Below are positions 10,285 to 20,113 of a DNA stretch of 64,000 bases, piece by piece. Source of the DNA: Shewanella dokdonensis. Its GTDB lineage: Bacteria > Pseudomonadota > Gammaproteobacteria > Enterobacterales > Shewanellaceae. Below the pieces are notes generated by a model. The model did no database searches. It saw only the letters and a list, made by a program, of their open reading frames with translations, and was not told the origin of the DNA. Position 1 is the stretch's first letter. Each line of letters starts with the position of its first letter. Where the stretch lies: the NCBI RefSeq assembly GCF_018394335.1, contig NZ_CP074572.1, forward strand, positions 2,170,001-2,234,000, read 5' to 3'. The position numbers and the translations under genes are program-made.

Positions 10285-11508
10285 TCATTTACAGAGTAGA
10301 ACGGGGGTTACCACTACGTTGGAGAAGATCAATCCCGCCACCAGCGACATAAAAATCAGGAACAGTTGCGCGCCTAGATGCGGCTGCGCCAGCAAGGTAT
10401 CGCCCGATACAAACGCATTAAGTCCAAGGTAGGTTTTACTCCCTGGCACTAAGATCACTATGCCTTGTAGCAGCGCGATAGACGCCGGGGCTTTGGTCCA
10501 GCGGGAGAACAGATTGGCGTAGATCCCTACTGCCAAGGCACCAAAAAAAATGCCAATGGAATCGCCCAGATAGATGCCACCGAACATGGCGGCGACAAAC
10601 GCTAAAATCCCGGCAAAAATGCCCCACGGTGCATCTTTCAACCGCGCTTTGAAAATAAACACCAGCGCGGATGACAACAAAGGCACCCCTAGCCAACTGG
10701 CCCAACGCGGTAATGATGTCGGTTCAACAAAGAGATCCTGCCCAAACAGCGCGTTACCAATGGCTACGCCTAAAACGGCACCAAAGTACAGTTTGAACAG
10801 CACCATCACCGCATCCATGATACGCATGGTGCCGGACATCAGATCGCGGGCCGACAGCTCTGCCAGCCCCAGTGTCAATGCCAGTCCAGGGATAAACACA
10901 ATAATGCCGGACAAGATCACCACCGGAATATTGATGGATGGGTCTAGCTGCGCTAATCCGCAACTGACAATGCCCGCAACGGTTGCCGCCAACGGCTCTA
11001 GCAACTCCGCCATCCGTTTAGAATGTTCGGCCGCGAATACCAAGGCATAGACCACCAGCCCAACAACACCTGACCAGAATACATCATTCCAGCTGGTGGC
11101 CATCAGCATGGCAAAGGCGGCAGCTGCACAACCGTAAGCCGCAAGTGTCAGCAATGGCCCGTAAGGATTGGGCATTTCAGCAATTTGCTCGAGCCGTTGT
11201 AGCGCTTCTGTCAGTGAGCGCTGGCCACTGCGCAGTTCTTCCACCAAGGCGTCGGTTCGAGCTAGGGCTCCGAGATCCAATTCTCCCGGTTTAACGCGGG
11301 CTACGTGGTTGTATTCCTGATCGGTATCGTGTTGTAACACAAAGGTCATGGAGGTGGGCGAGATCAAAAAATAGCCATCGAGCCCCAGTGTGTTAGCAAC
11401 GGTTTGCAGGTGCGTTTCCAGCCGATAGGCCGGCGTGCCGAATTTGTGCAGTGCCTTGCCCAGCTTTATGATAAAGCGGCGCTTTTCCAGAAATTCCTGA
11501 TTGTCCAC
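10285..11508 (-). CDS. Threonine/serine exporter ThrE family (YjjP-YjjB fusion type)
   Basis: Inner-membrane amino-acid exporter family. The N-terminal half matches the DUF1212/YjjP domain (KLGKALHKFGTPAYRLETHL, then FLISPTSMTFVL) and is followed by five or so hydrophobic helices. The C-terminal half is the YjjB-like DUF3815 bundle ending SNVVVTPVLLCK. E. coli has the two halves as separate proteins; here, as in Corynebacterium ThrE, they are one polypeptide. I chose GTG at 11508 (VDNQEFLEKRRF) because it has GAGG about eight bases upstream. An ATG at 11571 would add 21 residues. About 407 residues with ten predicted membrane segments. The exported amino acid is inferred only from the family. 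Confidence 0.85.
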   Translation of the reverse strand: MDNQEFLEKRRFIIKLGKALHKFGTPAYRLETHLQTVANTLGLDGYFLISPTSMTFVLQHDTDQEYNHVARVKPGELDLGALARTDALVEELRSGQRSLTEALQRLEQIAEMPNPYGPLLTLAAYGCAAAAFAMLMATSWNDVFWSGVVGLVVYALVFAAEHSKRMAELLEPLAATVAGIVSCGLAQLDPSINIPVVILSGIIVFIPGLALTLGLAELSARDLMSGTMRIMDAVMVLFKLYFGAVLGVAIGNALFGQDLFVEPTSLPRWASWLGVPLLSSALVFIFKARLKDAPWGIFAGILAFVAAMFGGIYLGDSIGIFFGALAVGIYANLFSRWTKAPASIALLQGIVILVPGSKTYLGLNAFVSGDTLLAQPHLGAQLFLIFMSLVAGLIFSNVVVTPVLLCK

Positions 11509-11675
11509 TCGGATGCCTCGTACTTGTGTATCAAGGTCGCCGACAAGGCAACTTGCCAGTTTGGCGCGCATTTTAAAGCAAATTTATACAAAGGGAATAA
11601 TGACATAAAAAATTAAATTTCCTAAGGTTAATTAAGCCATTCAGGCATAATGATGGCAGTATTCGGAGAATGATA

Positions 11676-12071
11676 ATGACACTGTATATTTCAGGTTTTT
11701 ATTGCGCATTAACTACGCTGTTAGCGCTGTTTTTGAGTGCGCGGGTGGTGCAGTTGCGGGCACGTTTTAAAGTGGGGATCGGCAACGGTGATCATCCGGA
11801 AATTTATATCGCGCGCCGTGCCCACGGTAACTTATTGGAAAACGCGCCACTAGGACTGTTACTGCTCGCTATTGCCGAGCTGGATGGCTTACATGCGGGC
11901 TGGTTACATCTGTTTGGTACCGTGTTACTGGTGTCTCGTTTGTTACATGCTATCGGTTTGACCCAGGGCAAAGGCAAGACCAATATTGGCCGCTTGTTGG
12001 GGGTGCTGGGAACTTGGGGCGTGATGGTGGCACTGGCGGTGGTCAATATCGTGCTATTCCTTGATGTATAA
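11676..12071 (+). CDS. MAPEG family membrane protein
   Basis: A 131-residue inner-membrane protein with four predicted helices, typical of the MAPEG family (membrane-associated proteins in eicosanoid and glutathione metabolism). The signature is RVVQLRARFKVGIGNGDHPE followed by ARRAHGNLLENAPLGLLLL, where the R-x-x-x-N-x-x-E-x-x-P pattern belongs to the glutathione-binding region. Start ATG 11676 has GGAG seven bases upstream; ATG 11670 is too close to it. Family members include glutathione transferases and peroxidases, but bacterial members mostly lack an assigned substrate. No partner gene in glutathione metabolism is adjacent. Confidence 0.88.
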   Translation: MTLYISGFYCALTTLLALFLSARVVQLRARFKVGIGNGDHPEIYIARRAHGNLLENAPLGLLLLAIAELDGLHAGWLHLFGTVLLVSRLLHAIGLTQGKGKTNIGRLLGVLGTWGVMVALAVVNIVLFLDV

Positions 12072-12223
12072 AGCCCTTTGACAAAATAAGGGTATTAAAT
12101 TGTGGCTCGAAAAAACGCTTTTTGCTGAAAAAACGTTCACACTTATTCTGATCGCCCTGTTATACTCCGCGCCCCTGAAGGCCCAGTTGCCGGATATTGT
12201 TTAACCCAGTTGGTTGGATACAC

Positions 12224-14527
12224 ATGCAAGTCGAGTCCAGTTTATTCCGTTATCCCCGCTATCGTGCTGATTTGAAACCAGCACCGTTTCTGCCTATGTC
12301 CCGCAAAGAGATGGCGCAACTGGGGTGGGACAGTTGTGATGTGATTGTGGTGACTGGCGATGCTTACGTGGATCATCCCAGCTTTGGTATGGCGGTAATT
12401 GGCCGCATGCTGGAAGCGCAGGGATTCCGTGTCGGCATCATCGACCAGCCAGACTGGCAGAGCAAAGACGATTTTATGCGCCTCGGTCGCCCCAATCTGT
12501 TCTTTGGTGTCACCGCTGGCAATATGGACTCGATGATCAACCGTTACACTGCCGATCGCCGGTTGCGCACCGATGATGCTTATACCCCAGGGAATGTGGG
12601 GGCAAACGGCCAGATCGGGCGGTAACGGTTTACACCCAGCGCTGCAAAGAAGCCTATAAAGAGGTGCCGGTGATTATTGGGGGATTGAGGCCAGTCTGCG
12701 CCGCATAGCCCATTATGATTACTGGCAAGATAAAGTGCGCCGCAGTGTCCTGTTTGACAGTAAGGCCGACCTGCTGATTTACGGCAACGCCGAACGGCCT
12801 TTGGCCGAAGTGGCACATCGTCTGGCGAAAGGCGATGATATCAGTGAGATGCAGGACATTCGTGGCACCGCGGTACTGCGTAAAACCGCGCTGCCAGAGT
12901 GGAAAGGTGTCGACTCCCGCAAAATCGACCAACTGCATAAAATCGATCCCATTCCCAATCCTTATGGTGCTGATGATGTTGGCTGCCAGAATCTGTCTGG
13001 CCCCAGCAACAACAAAGTTTTTGATAATGACGCTCCACAAGCCATCACTGTGCAGCCACCCCGCCCCAAACCGTGGGAAAAAACCTATGTGTTATTACCT
13101 GCATTTGAACGGGTAAGTGACGATCGGTTCCTCTATGCGCACGCGTCAAGGGTACTGCATCAGGAAACCAACCCCGGCTGTGCCAGAGCGCTGTTTCAAA
13201 TGCACGGCGATCGCGGTGTGTGGGTCAATCCGCCAGCGTTTCCACTGAATACTGATGAAATGGATGCCGTATTCGACCTGCCATATCAGCGGGTACAACA
13301 TCCAGCTTATGGCAAGCAGAAGATCCCGGCGTATGACATGATCAAAACCTCCATCAACATCATGCGAGGGTGTTTTGGTGGTTGTTCATTCTGCTCCATC
13401 ACCGAGCATGAAGGCCGAATTATCCAGAGTCGTTCGCAGGATTCCATTATCCGCGAAATCAAAGATATTCAGCAGAAAGTGCCAGGCTTTACCGGGGTCA
13501 TCTCTGACCTTGGCGGGCCAACGGCCAATATGTACCGGCTGGGCTGCAAGAGCGAAAAGGCCGAGAAGACCTGCCGTCGTTTATCCTGTGTTTATCCGGT
13601 AATCTGTGGCCATCTGGACACGGATCATCAACACACCATCGACCTGTATCGGGCGGCGCGCGATGTGCCGGGGATCAAAAAGTGCTGATCGCCTCTGGCG
13701 TGCGCTACGACTTAGCGATTGAAGATCCGCGTTATGTGAAAGAGCTGGTGAAGCATCATGTGGGCGGTTATCTGAAGATCGCGCCGGAACATACCGAAGA
13801 AGGGCCCTTGTCGAAGATGATGAAGCCTGGCATGGGCACCTATGACAAGTTCAAGGAGATGTTCGACCAGTATTCAAAAGAAGCGGGTAAAGAGCAGTTC
13901 CTGATCCCCTATTTTATTTCGGCCCATCCCGGCACCACTGACGAAGATATGCTGAATCTGGCGCTATGGCTCAAGGCCCGTAAGTTCAAGCTGGATCAGG
14001 TGCAGAACTTCTATCCGTCGCCGATGGCCAATGCCACCACCATGTATCACACTGGCTTGAATTCACTGCGTAATGTTAAACATGACAGTGAAGAGGTGGT
14101 GGTTCCCAAGAAGGGGCGTCAGCGTCGATTGCATAAAGCCCTACTGCGTTATCATGATCCCGAAGGTTGGCCGCTGATCCGCGAAGCGTTGATCAATATG
14201 CAACGCGAAGATCTGATAGGTACTGGGCCACAGCATCTGGTGCCACCGGCGGGGCGTGCTGAACAATTTGCCCGTAAACAAGGCAATAAACCCGCCGCCA
14301 AAGGGCAACAGGGGCTGACCCGTTTTAGCAGCAATCAGTTTGCTACTGATAAGCCCACTGGGGCGAGCAAGGCTGATAAAGGGCCAGGAAACCCCACTAA
14401 ACGCCAAGGGGCGAAGGCCAATAACACGACAGCAGATAACACGATAGCCGATAACAAGGGTGCGGGCAAACGTGGTCATAACCGACCTGGTGCCCGGCCA
14501 GTTTTTGGTAAGAAGAAACCCGCCTGA
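12224..14527 (+). pseudogene. ygiQ: YgiQ family radical SAM protein, three frameshifts
   Basis: Homologue of E. coli YgiQ, a large radical SAM protein of unknown reaction. The N-terminal cobalamin-binding-like region ([20 protein letters not shown]) precedes the radical SAM core with the FeS triad [16 protein letters not shown] (C-x3-C-x2-C) and [10 protein letters not shown]. The C-terminal part has [19 protein letters not shown] and [12 protein letters not shown] lysine/alanine-rich low-complexity tail ends it, as in other YgiQ proteins. The frame breaks at G5 12598-12602, G5 12679-12683 and A5 13677-13681. One added base at each restores continuous homology ([37 protein letters not shown]). 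Three losses in homopolymers point to sequencing error. ATG 12224 is the likely start. A GC-rich hairpin overlaps the stop. Confidence 0.9.
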
Positions 14528-14546
14528 AGCGGCGGGTAATCTGGCG

Positions 14547-15194
14547 TCAGGCGGCTTTTTGCTGCGCCAATTGGTGCGCAGGTCTGGCCGCCGTTTTTGC
14601 CAGATAGGCCTGAATGCAGGGATAACCGCTTAAATCCGCTCTGCGCGCGGCAAGTTGCAGTGCCAATTCCATCTGAATATCTGCCCCCGAGATGCTTTCT
14701 CCGGCAAACCAGGGGTGCCGTGCCAGCCAGCTTTCAATGAGATTCAACTGCGGTGTCAGGCGGGCTTGGATGAATAATTGATCAATCCCGTTTACCAGCT
14801 TGCGCGCAATCGGACGGACAAAAAATGGCATCGGCTTTTCTTTGACTTTGCCCAACACCAGTCGCATCACCAGCAAGGGCATCAATGAACCTTCTGCAAA
14901 GTGCAACCAGTAGCGGTAGTCCAACAGCGCTTGCCCGGTTTGGGGGCGCCACACATGCTCGCTGTCATAACGATCCAGCAGATACTCGATAATGGCGCCA
15001 GACTCGGCAATGGTAAGATTGCCATCGGTGAGCACCGGCGCCTTGCCCAGCGGATGTATCTGTTTTAGTGCTGCCGGGGCGGCATAACTCGGATCGCGGC
15101 GGTAAGTGATGACTTCGTACTCTACCCCCAGCTCTTCCAGCAGCCAGATGATACGGTAAGAACGTGATGATTCGAGATGATGAACTTGGATCAT
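14547..15194 (-). CDS. Glutathione S-transferase family protein
   Basis: A 215-residue soluble GST. The thioredoxin-like N-terminal domain (about residues 1-78) shows SSRSYRIIWLLEELG, the cis-proline HPLGKAPVLTD and the glutathione-contacting ESGAIIEYL. The helical C-terminal domain (about 90-210) has the conserved HPWFAGESISGADIQM, including the N-capping Ser-x-x-Asp. Ser9/Ser10 near the N terminus would be the activating residue in beta or theta-like classes. It follows the GNAT gene by 30 bases on the same strand, so the two may be cotranscribed. The substrate is unknown. Confidence 0.88.
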   Translation of the reverse strand: MIQVHHLESSRSYRIIWLLEELGVEYEVITYRRDPSYAAPAALKQIHPLGKAPVLTDGNLTIAESGAIIEYLLDRYDSEHVWRPQTGQALLDYRYWLHFAEGSLMPLLVMRLVLGKVKEKPMPFFVRPIARKLVNGIDQLFIQARLTPQLNLIESWLARHPWFAGESISGADIQMELALQLAARRADLSGYPCIQAYLAKTAARPAHQLAQQKAA

Positions 15195-15224
15195 AGTGCT
15201 CCCTGAATGTTCCCTGTGTGCAAC

Positions 15225-15737
15225 CTAATCGGTCGTTGCCAGCTTGGCAGTCAAAACATGGTCTTGCCACTGACCATTGATTTTAAGATAACGTCTGGCG
15301 ATGCCTTCTTTTTCAAACCCCAGCCGCGCCAACAGTTTAGCGGAGCGCTGATTGCTAGGCATATAGTTAGCCATCACCCGATGCAGCCGTAACTCATTGA
15401 ATGCAAAGTCCAACGCGGCCTGACATAGGGGTGGCATCAAGCCCTGACCTTGCAGGGTAGCATCAATGCCATAGCCCATATAGCATGCCTGAAATGGCCC
15501 GCGAATAATGTTACTCAAGGTACAATGTCCAACAATCTGCAAGCCGCTGTCCAGCACAAACCAGTATTCGTTAATTGGCTCAGCAAACAGCTGTTGTAGC
15601 CGATGTTGCCAGTTGCTAAGTGAATGGTGTTCCTGCGGCCGTAATGGTTCCCACGGCGAAAAATGTGCCTGATTACGGTAGAAATAAGCCGATAGCGCTT
15701 GGGCATCGTGATGGGTGACCGCTCTGGTTTTCATCAT
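15225..15737 (-). CDS. GNAT acetyltransferase, RimJ/RimL-like
   Basis: A 170-residue acetyltransferase. The N-terminal half has the RimJ/RimL-type ALSAYFYRNQAHFSPWEP. Motif A, which binds acetyl-CoA pyrophosphate, reads ATLQGQGLMPPLCQAALDFAF (Q/R-x-x-G-x-G/A type). It is followed by LRLHRVMANYMPSNQRSAKLLARLGFEKEG, the classic N-x-x-S-x-x-L-x-x-x-LGF of this subfamily. Such enzymes acetylate N termini of ribosomal proteins or small molecules; which applies here cannot be told. It is the first gene of a minus-strand pair with the GST gene. Confidence 0.87.
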   Translation of the reverse strand: MMKTRAVTHHDAQALSAYFYRNQAHFSPWEPLRPQEHHSLSNWQHRLQQLFAEPINEYWFVLDSGLQIVGHCTLSNIIRGPFQACYMGYGIDATLQGQGLMPPLCQAALDFAFNELRLHRVMANYMPSNQRSAKLLARLGFEKEGIARRYLKINGQWQDHVLTAKLATTD

Positions 15738-16045
15738 TTTTATTGAGGTAAATTAAGTCTGGTTAATTTATCAGATATTAAATAAGAATAAAAAATTTTT
15801 TAGTTACTAACAGCTGAAATGTAATATTGATATATCTCTATTTGCACAAGAATAAATCGATAAAAATAACTAGCTCATGAATCGGATTCAGCTCCAATTT
15901 GATATTGAGTCAGCGGTTTTAAATAAAAGCGACCAGGATTAGTAAGGCCGACTGAATTAATCTTTAGCGATTACTCCCACTTCTTATTTTGGAAATCATT
16001 CCATTTATACACTTTTCTGGAAAGTGAGCACGGGAGCAATATTAT
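15738..16045. other. AT-rich divergent intergenic region upstream of flavoprotein operon
   Basis: About 300 bases without a coding frame between the minus-strand GNAT gene and the plus-strand flavoprotein gene. It is AT-rich with runs of A and T around 15790-15860 and presumably holds both promoters. I could not identify a convincing CRP, FNR or LysR T-N11-A site by eye. Confidence 0.4.
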
Positions 16046-17563
16046 ATGAACAAAATCGATTTTTTAACTCGCCGTAATTTTATTAAAGGACTTGGCGCTA
16101 CTGGGGTGGTGTTTGCGGCACCCTCAATGGCAACTGCTATCGCGGCGGATGGCATTCATTGGGACGAACAGGTAGAGATGGCCATCATAGGTTCTGGTTT
16201 CGCCGGATTAGCGGCCGGAATTGAAGCGATAAAGCACGGCTGTAAGGCGGTGACCATCTATGAAAAAATGGCGGTATATGGTGGTAACTCGGCTATCAAC
16301 GGCGGACTGTTTGCCGCGCCGAATACGCCACTGCAACAGCAGAAAGGGATTAACGATTCCGTCGATATCATGGTGGCGGATCAACTGAAATCAGGCCGGG
16401 GCGTGGCTGATGAAAAATTATTGCGCCATATCGCCTCGCATGCCCGCGATGCATTACAGATGACCATTGACGCGGGCGCTGAATATTATCCCTATTTACA
16501 GCAGCTTGGCGGCCATTCTGTTCCCAGAACCTATCAGACCAAGGTCAGTTGTGGTGCGGGCATTACCCAGCCTTTGCTGCATGAGTGCCGGAAAGTTGGT
16601 GTCACTCTGCAAAACCGCAGTAAGTTTGAAGGTTTCATCCTGACCAAAGAGGGCGCCGTCGCCGGTATTCGTATTCGCTATCCCTATTATTTTGAAGATG
16701 AAAATAGCGGCAACATCGTGAATATCCGTGCCAGCAAAGGGGTGTTGGTAGCAACCGGTGGGTTCGCGCAAAATGTCAATCTGCGTATGGCTCAGGATCC
16801 AACGCTGACCGCAGAAGTTGGCTGCACGAATGCCAAAGGGGCCACCGGTGAAGCCATGTTGGAAATGTTCCGTCTAGGAGCGGTTCCAGTGCATCTGGCC
16901 TACATTCAGTCTGGCCCGTGGGCATCGCCGGATGAAGGTGGATTTGGCTATGTTTCTAACTACGCTATTTTTAATTTCCCTCATTCCATTGCGGTGAACT
17001 GCCTGACCGGTAAGCGTTTCATGAATGAAATTGCAGACCGTAAAACCCGCGCCGATGCCGAATTAGCCTGTCGGGATGCAGCCGGTAAACCGTTACCACC
17101 TATCATGATTACCAGTTATGCCCACGCCAAGGAACATCCTACCTGCGAGAAAGTGCTGAAGTATGGTGTCGGCTGGAAGTTTGACAGTTTGCAAGCCATT
17201 GCTAAGCGTTTCAACATTCCGTTGCAGCCATTGCAGCAGCAAGTGGACGAATACAATGCCTATGTGAAGGCGGGGGACGATAAGCAGTTTGGTAAGAGCA
17301 TGGCTAAGGCCAAAGACATGTATATCGCTGCACCGTACACAGTTGTGCGCTTGTGGCCGAAGGTGCATTACTGCCAAGGCGGGGTGCAGGTCAATGCCAA
17401 TGCCGAAGTGCTAGACAGTAATACTGGTAAAGCAATCAAAGGGTTGTATGCAGCTGGAGAAGTGTGTGGCGGTATCCATGGCGTCAGTCGGCTCGGCAGT
17501 TGCTCCATCCCTGAATGTATGGTGATGGGCATGACCGCTGCTCGCAGCATGATGGGCGCTTAA
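16046..17563 (+). CDS. Periplasmic FAD-dependent reductase, flavocytochrome c flavin subunit
   Basis: A 505-residue protein exported by Tat: RRNFIKGLGATG lies in the N-terminal signal. FAD-binding motif IIGSGFAGLAAGIEA (G-x-G-x-x-G) is near residue 47, then GGNSAINGGLFAAP and the C-terminal GLYAAGEVCGGIHGVSRLGS. This is the fumarate reductase/flavocytochrome c3 flavin domain. The catalytic-type arginines appear kept (ADRKTRAD and HGVSRLG). Residues that hold the fumarate carboxylates in Fcc3 look changed: VHHTMGG is VHYCQGG here and the HxT segment is YIQSG. The substrate may therefore be another unsaturated acid, such as methacrylate, urocanate or a cinnamate-like compound; this is inference. 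The electron donor is probably the tetraheme protein encoded 14 bases downstream. Confidence 0.87.
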   Translation: MNKIDFLTRRNFIKGLGATGVVFAAPSMATAIAADGIHWDEQVEMAIIGSGFAGLAAGIEAIKHGCKAVTIYEKMAVYGGNSAINGGLFAAPNTPLQQQKGINDSVDIMVADQLKSGRGVADEKLLRHIASHARDALQMTIDAGAEYYPYLQQLGGHSVPRTYQTKVSCGAGITQPLLHECRKVGVTLQNRSKFEGFILTKEGAVAGIRIRYPYYFEDENSGNIVNIRASKGVLVATGGFAQNVNLRMAQDPTLTAEVGCTNAKGATGEAMLEMFRLGAVPVHLAYIQSGPWASPDEGGFGYVSNYAIFNFPHSIAVNCLTGKRFMNEIADRKTRADAELACRDAAGKPLPPIMITSYAHAKEHPTCEKVLKYGVGWKFDSLQAIAKRFNIPLQPLQQQVDEYNAYVKAGDDKQFGKSMAKAKDMYIAAPYTVVRLWPKVHYCQGGVQVNANAEVLDSNTGKAIKGLYAAGEVCGGIHGVSRLGSCSIPECMVMGMTAARSMMGA

Positions 17564-17577
17564 AGGAGGAATCGACA

Positions 17578-17966
17578 ATGAAATCATTTTTTCCGGTGCC
17601 GCGATGATGGCAATGCTGTTGGCATTTTCTTCCACTGTGGTTGCGGGCGAAACCCTTGTGGCGCAAGGCAAAATACTCGGACGTAGTTACCACCAACAAC
17701 TGTATACGCAGCATAAGTGTGCTGCCTGTCATGGGGTGGATAAACCGAGCAGTCGTGCGCCTGATAACAGCTGTCTAAAATGCCATTCTGTCGACAAACT
17801 GGCGCAGCAGACCGCCAGACAGGGCGATGAACTATGGCAAAACCCGCACAATAATCTGCATTATGGTAAAGATGTCCCTTGTACTGAATGTCATGGTGAA
17901 CATGTCGTTAAACAGCCGCTTTGTAAGGACTGCCATACCTTTAAATTCAGTAACTTCAAAGAGTGA
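17578..17966 (+). CDS. Periplasmic tetraheme cytochrome c, heme subunit of flavocytochrome pair
   Basis: Four heme-binding CXXCH motifs are visible: CAACH, CLKCH, CTECH and CKDCH, in a roughly 105-residue mature protein. This resembles the N-terminal heme domain of Fcc3-type fumarate reductases, here as a separate polypeptide. The strong site AAAGGAGGA sits just before ATG 17578. From that ATG the frame runs into a stop, because the T6 run 17587-17592 seems one base short. With seven T the start reads MKSFFSGAAMMAMLLAF, a good signal peptide ending near VVAG. Read as written, the frame opens only at 17604. It would pass electrons from a CymA-like quinol dehydrogenase to the flavin subunit (inference). 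Confidence 0.88.
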
Positions 17967-17995
17967 TCACCATTTGTGACCGCTGTGGGTGGTAA

Positions 17996-18877
17996 CTAGG
18001 AATAGTTACCACTCTTTTTATGTCGCAGTGACAACCGTGACAAGTTGGCTTTGAGTAGCTCTTTTAGCTGTTCAATCGCTTTGGATTCAGATGCCGGGTT
18101 AACGTACAGCGACTCATTGAACAATGGCAATGATGGCAGTCCATGTGTGTCGGGATCCAATATCTGCATTTTGTCACTGACTCGGAATTCTGCCAGCGGT
18201 GCAATCACTAGATCATCCTCCACGGCACTGCAGATTGCCTGCGGCGATGGTGTGGTTAGCAGGACATTCAGTGGCCGCATCAACAGATTGTGGTTCGCAA
18301 ATACCTGAACCCTGATGGGGCAATTTTCTGGATATAGTGCCACCGGGATCACGGTGCGTTTGTACGCCTGCCCATTTTTGGCTGCACTCCACACAAAGCG
18401 TCGCTCAAAGAGAAATTCACTGTTGGGTTGAGGTTTCCAGTGGGTGGCAATAATGGCATCAAATTCCCCATTTTGCAGCCGGCGGAACAGATTGCCGGAA
18501 ACATCGGTATCTATCACTAACTGCAAGTGAGTAAATTCGCGGATAAATTCGATCAGACCGCTTTCCAGATACCATTTGACATAGTCGGTGGGGATCCCCA
18601 GGCGAATTGTTTGCTGGCTGTCTTCTTTCAATTCATCCATCGCCTGGCTACTGAGTTGCAACATCTTGTAGGCATAGTTCAGCAGTTTTTCGCCCGCGTC
18701 TGTCAGTTTGGCGCCTTTGTTATCGCGCAGTAACAATACCTGACCAACGCTCTCTTCCAGCTTCTTGATCTGCAAACTGAGCGCCGACTGAGTACGGCAG
18801 AGGCGCTCAGCGGCTTTTGACAGATTACCGGTTTCGGCAACGGCAATCAGACTTTCCAATAATTCTAATTTCAGCAT
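17996..18877 (-). CDS. LysR family transcriptional regulator
   Basis: A 293-residue LysR protein. The winged HTH at the N terminus is clear: ESLIAVAETGNLSKAAERLCRTQSALSLQIKKLEESVGQVLLLRDNKGAKLTDAGEKLLNYA. It is followed by a type 2 periplasmic-binding-protein effector domain from about residue 90 (IRLGIPTDYVKWYLESGL). It is convergent with the flavoprotein/cytochrome operon, 29 bases from its end, and divergent from the TetR gene across a 107-base gap. Control of the neighbouring reductase genes is plausible but not shown by the sequence. ATG 18877 is preferred to the TTG at 18880. Confidence 0.9.
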   Translation of the reverse strand: MLKLELLESLIAVAETGNLSKAAERLCRTQSALSLQIKKLEESVGQVLLLRDNKGAKLTDAGEKLLNYAYKMLQLSSQAMDELKEDSQQTIRLGIPTDYVKWYLESGLIEFIREFTHLQLVIDTDVSGNLFRRLQNGEFDAIIATHWKPQPNSEFLFERRFVWSAAKNGQAYKRTVIPVALYPENCPIRVQVFANHNLLMRPLNVLLTTPSPQAICSAVEDDLVIAPLAEFRVSDKMQILDPDTHGLPSLPLFNESLYVNPASESKAIEQLKELLKANLSRLSLRHKKSGNYS

Positions 18878-18984
18878 CAAATATTGCAGTTGCTTATGGT
18901 GCCTTAATTATTACTCAATAAGGATTAACTCCCTAGGCTGATATTATGAGAGTGTGAAGAAAGGCTATTATTTAGGAGGCCAAA

Positions 18985-19674
18985 ATGAGCAGCTGGCAAC
19001 AGCGTTGTAATTATTTAGTGTCTTTAGCACAAAATAAATTACGTGGCCATAAAGTATTTGACCTTTGTCGTTCTCATCTTGTTGAAATTAGCCAAATATC
19101 GCGCGGGACAATCTATAATCATTTTCCACATGAGTCAGATTTAATCGTTGCGGTTGCGGCGGCTGAATTTAATGATTTCTGGCATCAGGCGCAAAGTATC
19201 ACCCAGTATCCGCACAACCCTTTATATTGGTATCTGTACCATTATTGCTGGCGTTTACATGAAGTGACCTGTCGCAAACGGTTTGTAATTTCACGGGTGA
19301 TGCCCAATACCGAGTTGCAGCAACAGGCCAGTGCTGATCATCAGGCGGCGTTTACAAAAGCCTATGAACGCTATCTGTACTGGAATCGACAGCAGATCCA
19401 ACAGATGGGGGAAGTGCAAGGTTTTGACCGTTGCACATTGGTACGGGACTTCATTCGTGGCACCATGATCAACGTCAGTGAAGAGGCTGTTGATGCTCAT
19501 GATGTGCAGCTCTACTATCAATACTGCTATGCGTTGATACAGCTGTTAGGGCAATCAGACAAACGTGTGCCGACTCGGGAACAGATTAGCCAGTGGCTTA
19601 AATGGATGACGCCAACCCCGGTACATGCTGACCAACGGATGAAATTTGCCTTAGAACATCTGATGACAGTTTGA
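18985..19674 (+). CDS. TetR-like transcriptional regulator
   Basis: A 229-residue protein with AGGAGG seven bases before the ATG. The N-terminal HTH shows the TetR recognition segment ISQISRGTIYNHFPHESDLIVAVAAAEF. The usual LxxxxGxxx start of the domain is poorly kept. The rest is helical and probably binds an unknown ligand. Divergent TetR and LysR genes beside a flavoprotein/cytochrome pair suggest a locally controlled respiratory module. This is inference from position only. Confidence 0.82.
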   Translation: MSSWQQRCNYLVSLAQNKLRGHKVFDLCRSHLVEISQISRGTIYNHFPHESDLIVAVAAAEFNDFWHQAQSITQYPHNPLYWYLYHYCWRLHEVTCRKRFVISRVMPNTELQQQASADHQAAFTKAYERYLYWNRQQIQQMGEVQGFDRCTLVRDFIRGTMINVSEEAVDAHDVQLYYQYCYALIQLLGQSDKRVPTREQISQWLKWMTPTPVHADQRMKFALEHLMTV

Positions 19675-19787
19675 AAGTAGAATGTTGTTAAATTGCTAAC
19701 GCTTAGTTGTAATGTGCTGGTGGATGTGCCGAACGCTGGTAAGTGGCAACCCTGAACGATATAACACTTGATGAATGGGAGTTCATT

Positions 19788-20113
19788 ATGCAGCAGGAAT
19801 ACAGCGAACAGGGGTTTTGGGAGAAGCTGAAAGGGTTTGCGCTAAAGGCTGGCAGGGACGTTGTTGAAAATGCGTTACTGCTGTATTACGCCGCTAAGCG
19901 CGAGAATACCCCAAGTGGGCAAAAACGATCATTTTTGGCGCACTGGCTTATTTTATCTCACCATTGGATGCGATTCCGGATCTCACACCAATCGTCGGTT
20001 TTAGTGATGATCTCGGAGCCTTGGCGGCGGCGTTAGCTATGGTCAGCATGTACATTGACGATAGTGTTCACGCTGAGGCCGCTTCAACCCTGAAACGTTG
20101 GTTTGGCGATTGA
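19788..20113 (+). pseudogene. YkvA family (DUF1232) membrane protein, frameshifted
   Basis: Small membrane protein of the YkvA/DUF1232 family, function unknown. ATG 19788 has GGGAG six bases upstream. The first 45 residues (EQGFWEKLKGFALKAGRDVVENALLLYYA) are followed by a frame break at about 19909-19914 (CCCCAA). One extra base there gives KWAKTIIFGALAYFISPLDAIPD and then GFSDDLGALAAAL, which is the family core (YFISPxDxIPD and G-x-x-DD). The repaired protein is about 108 residues and ends at 20113. Confidence 0.85.
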
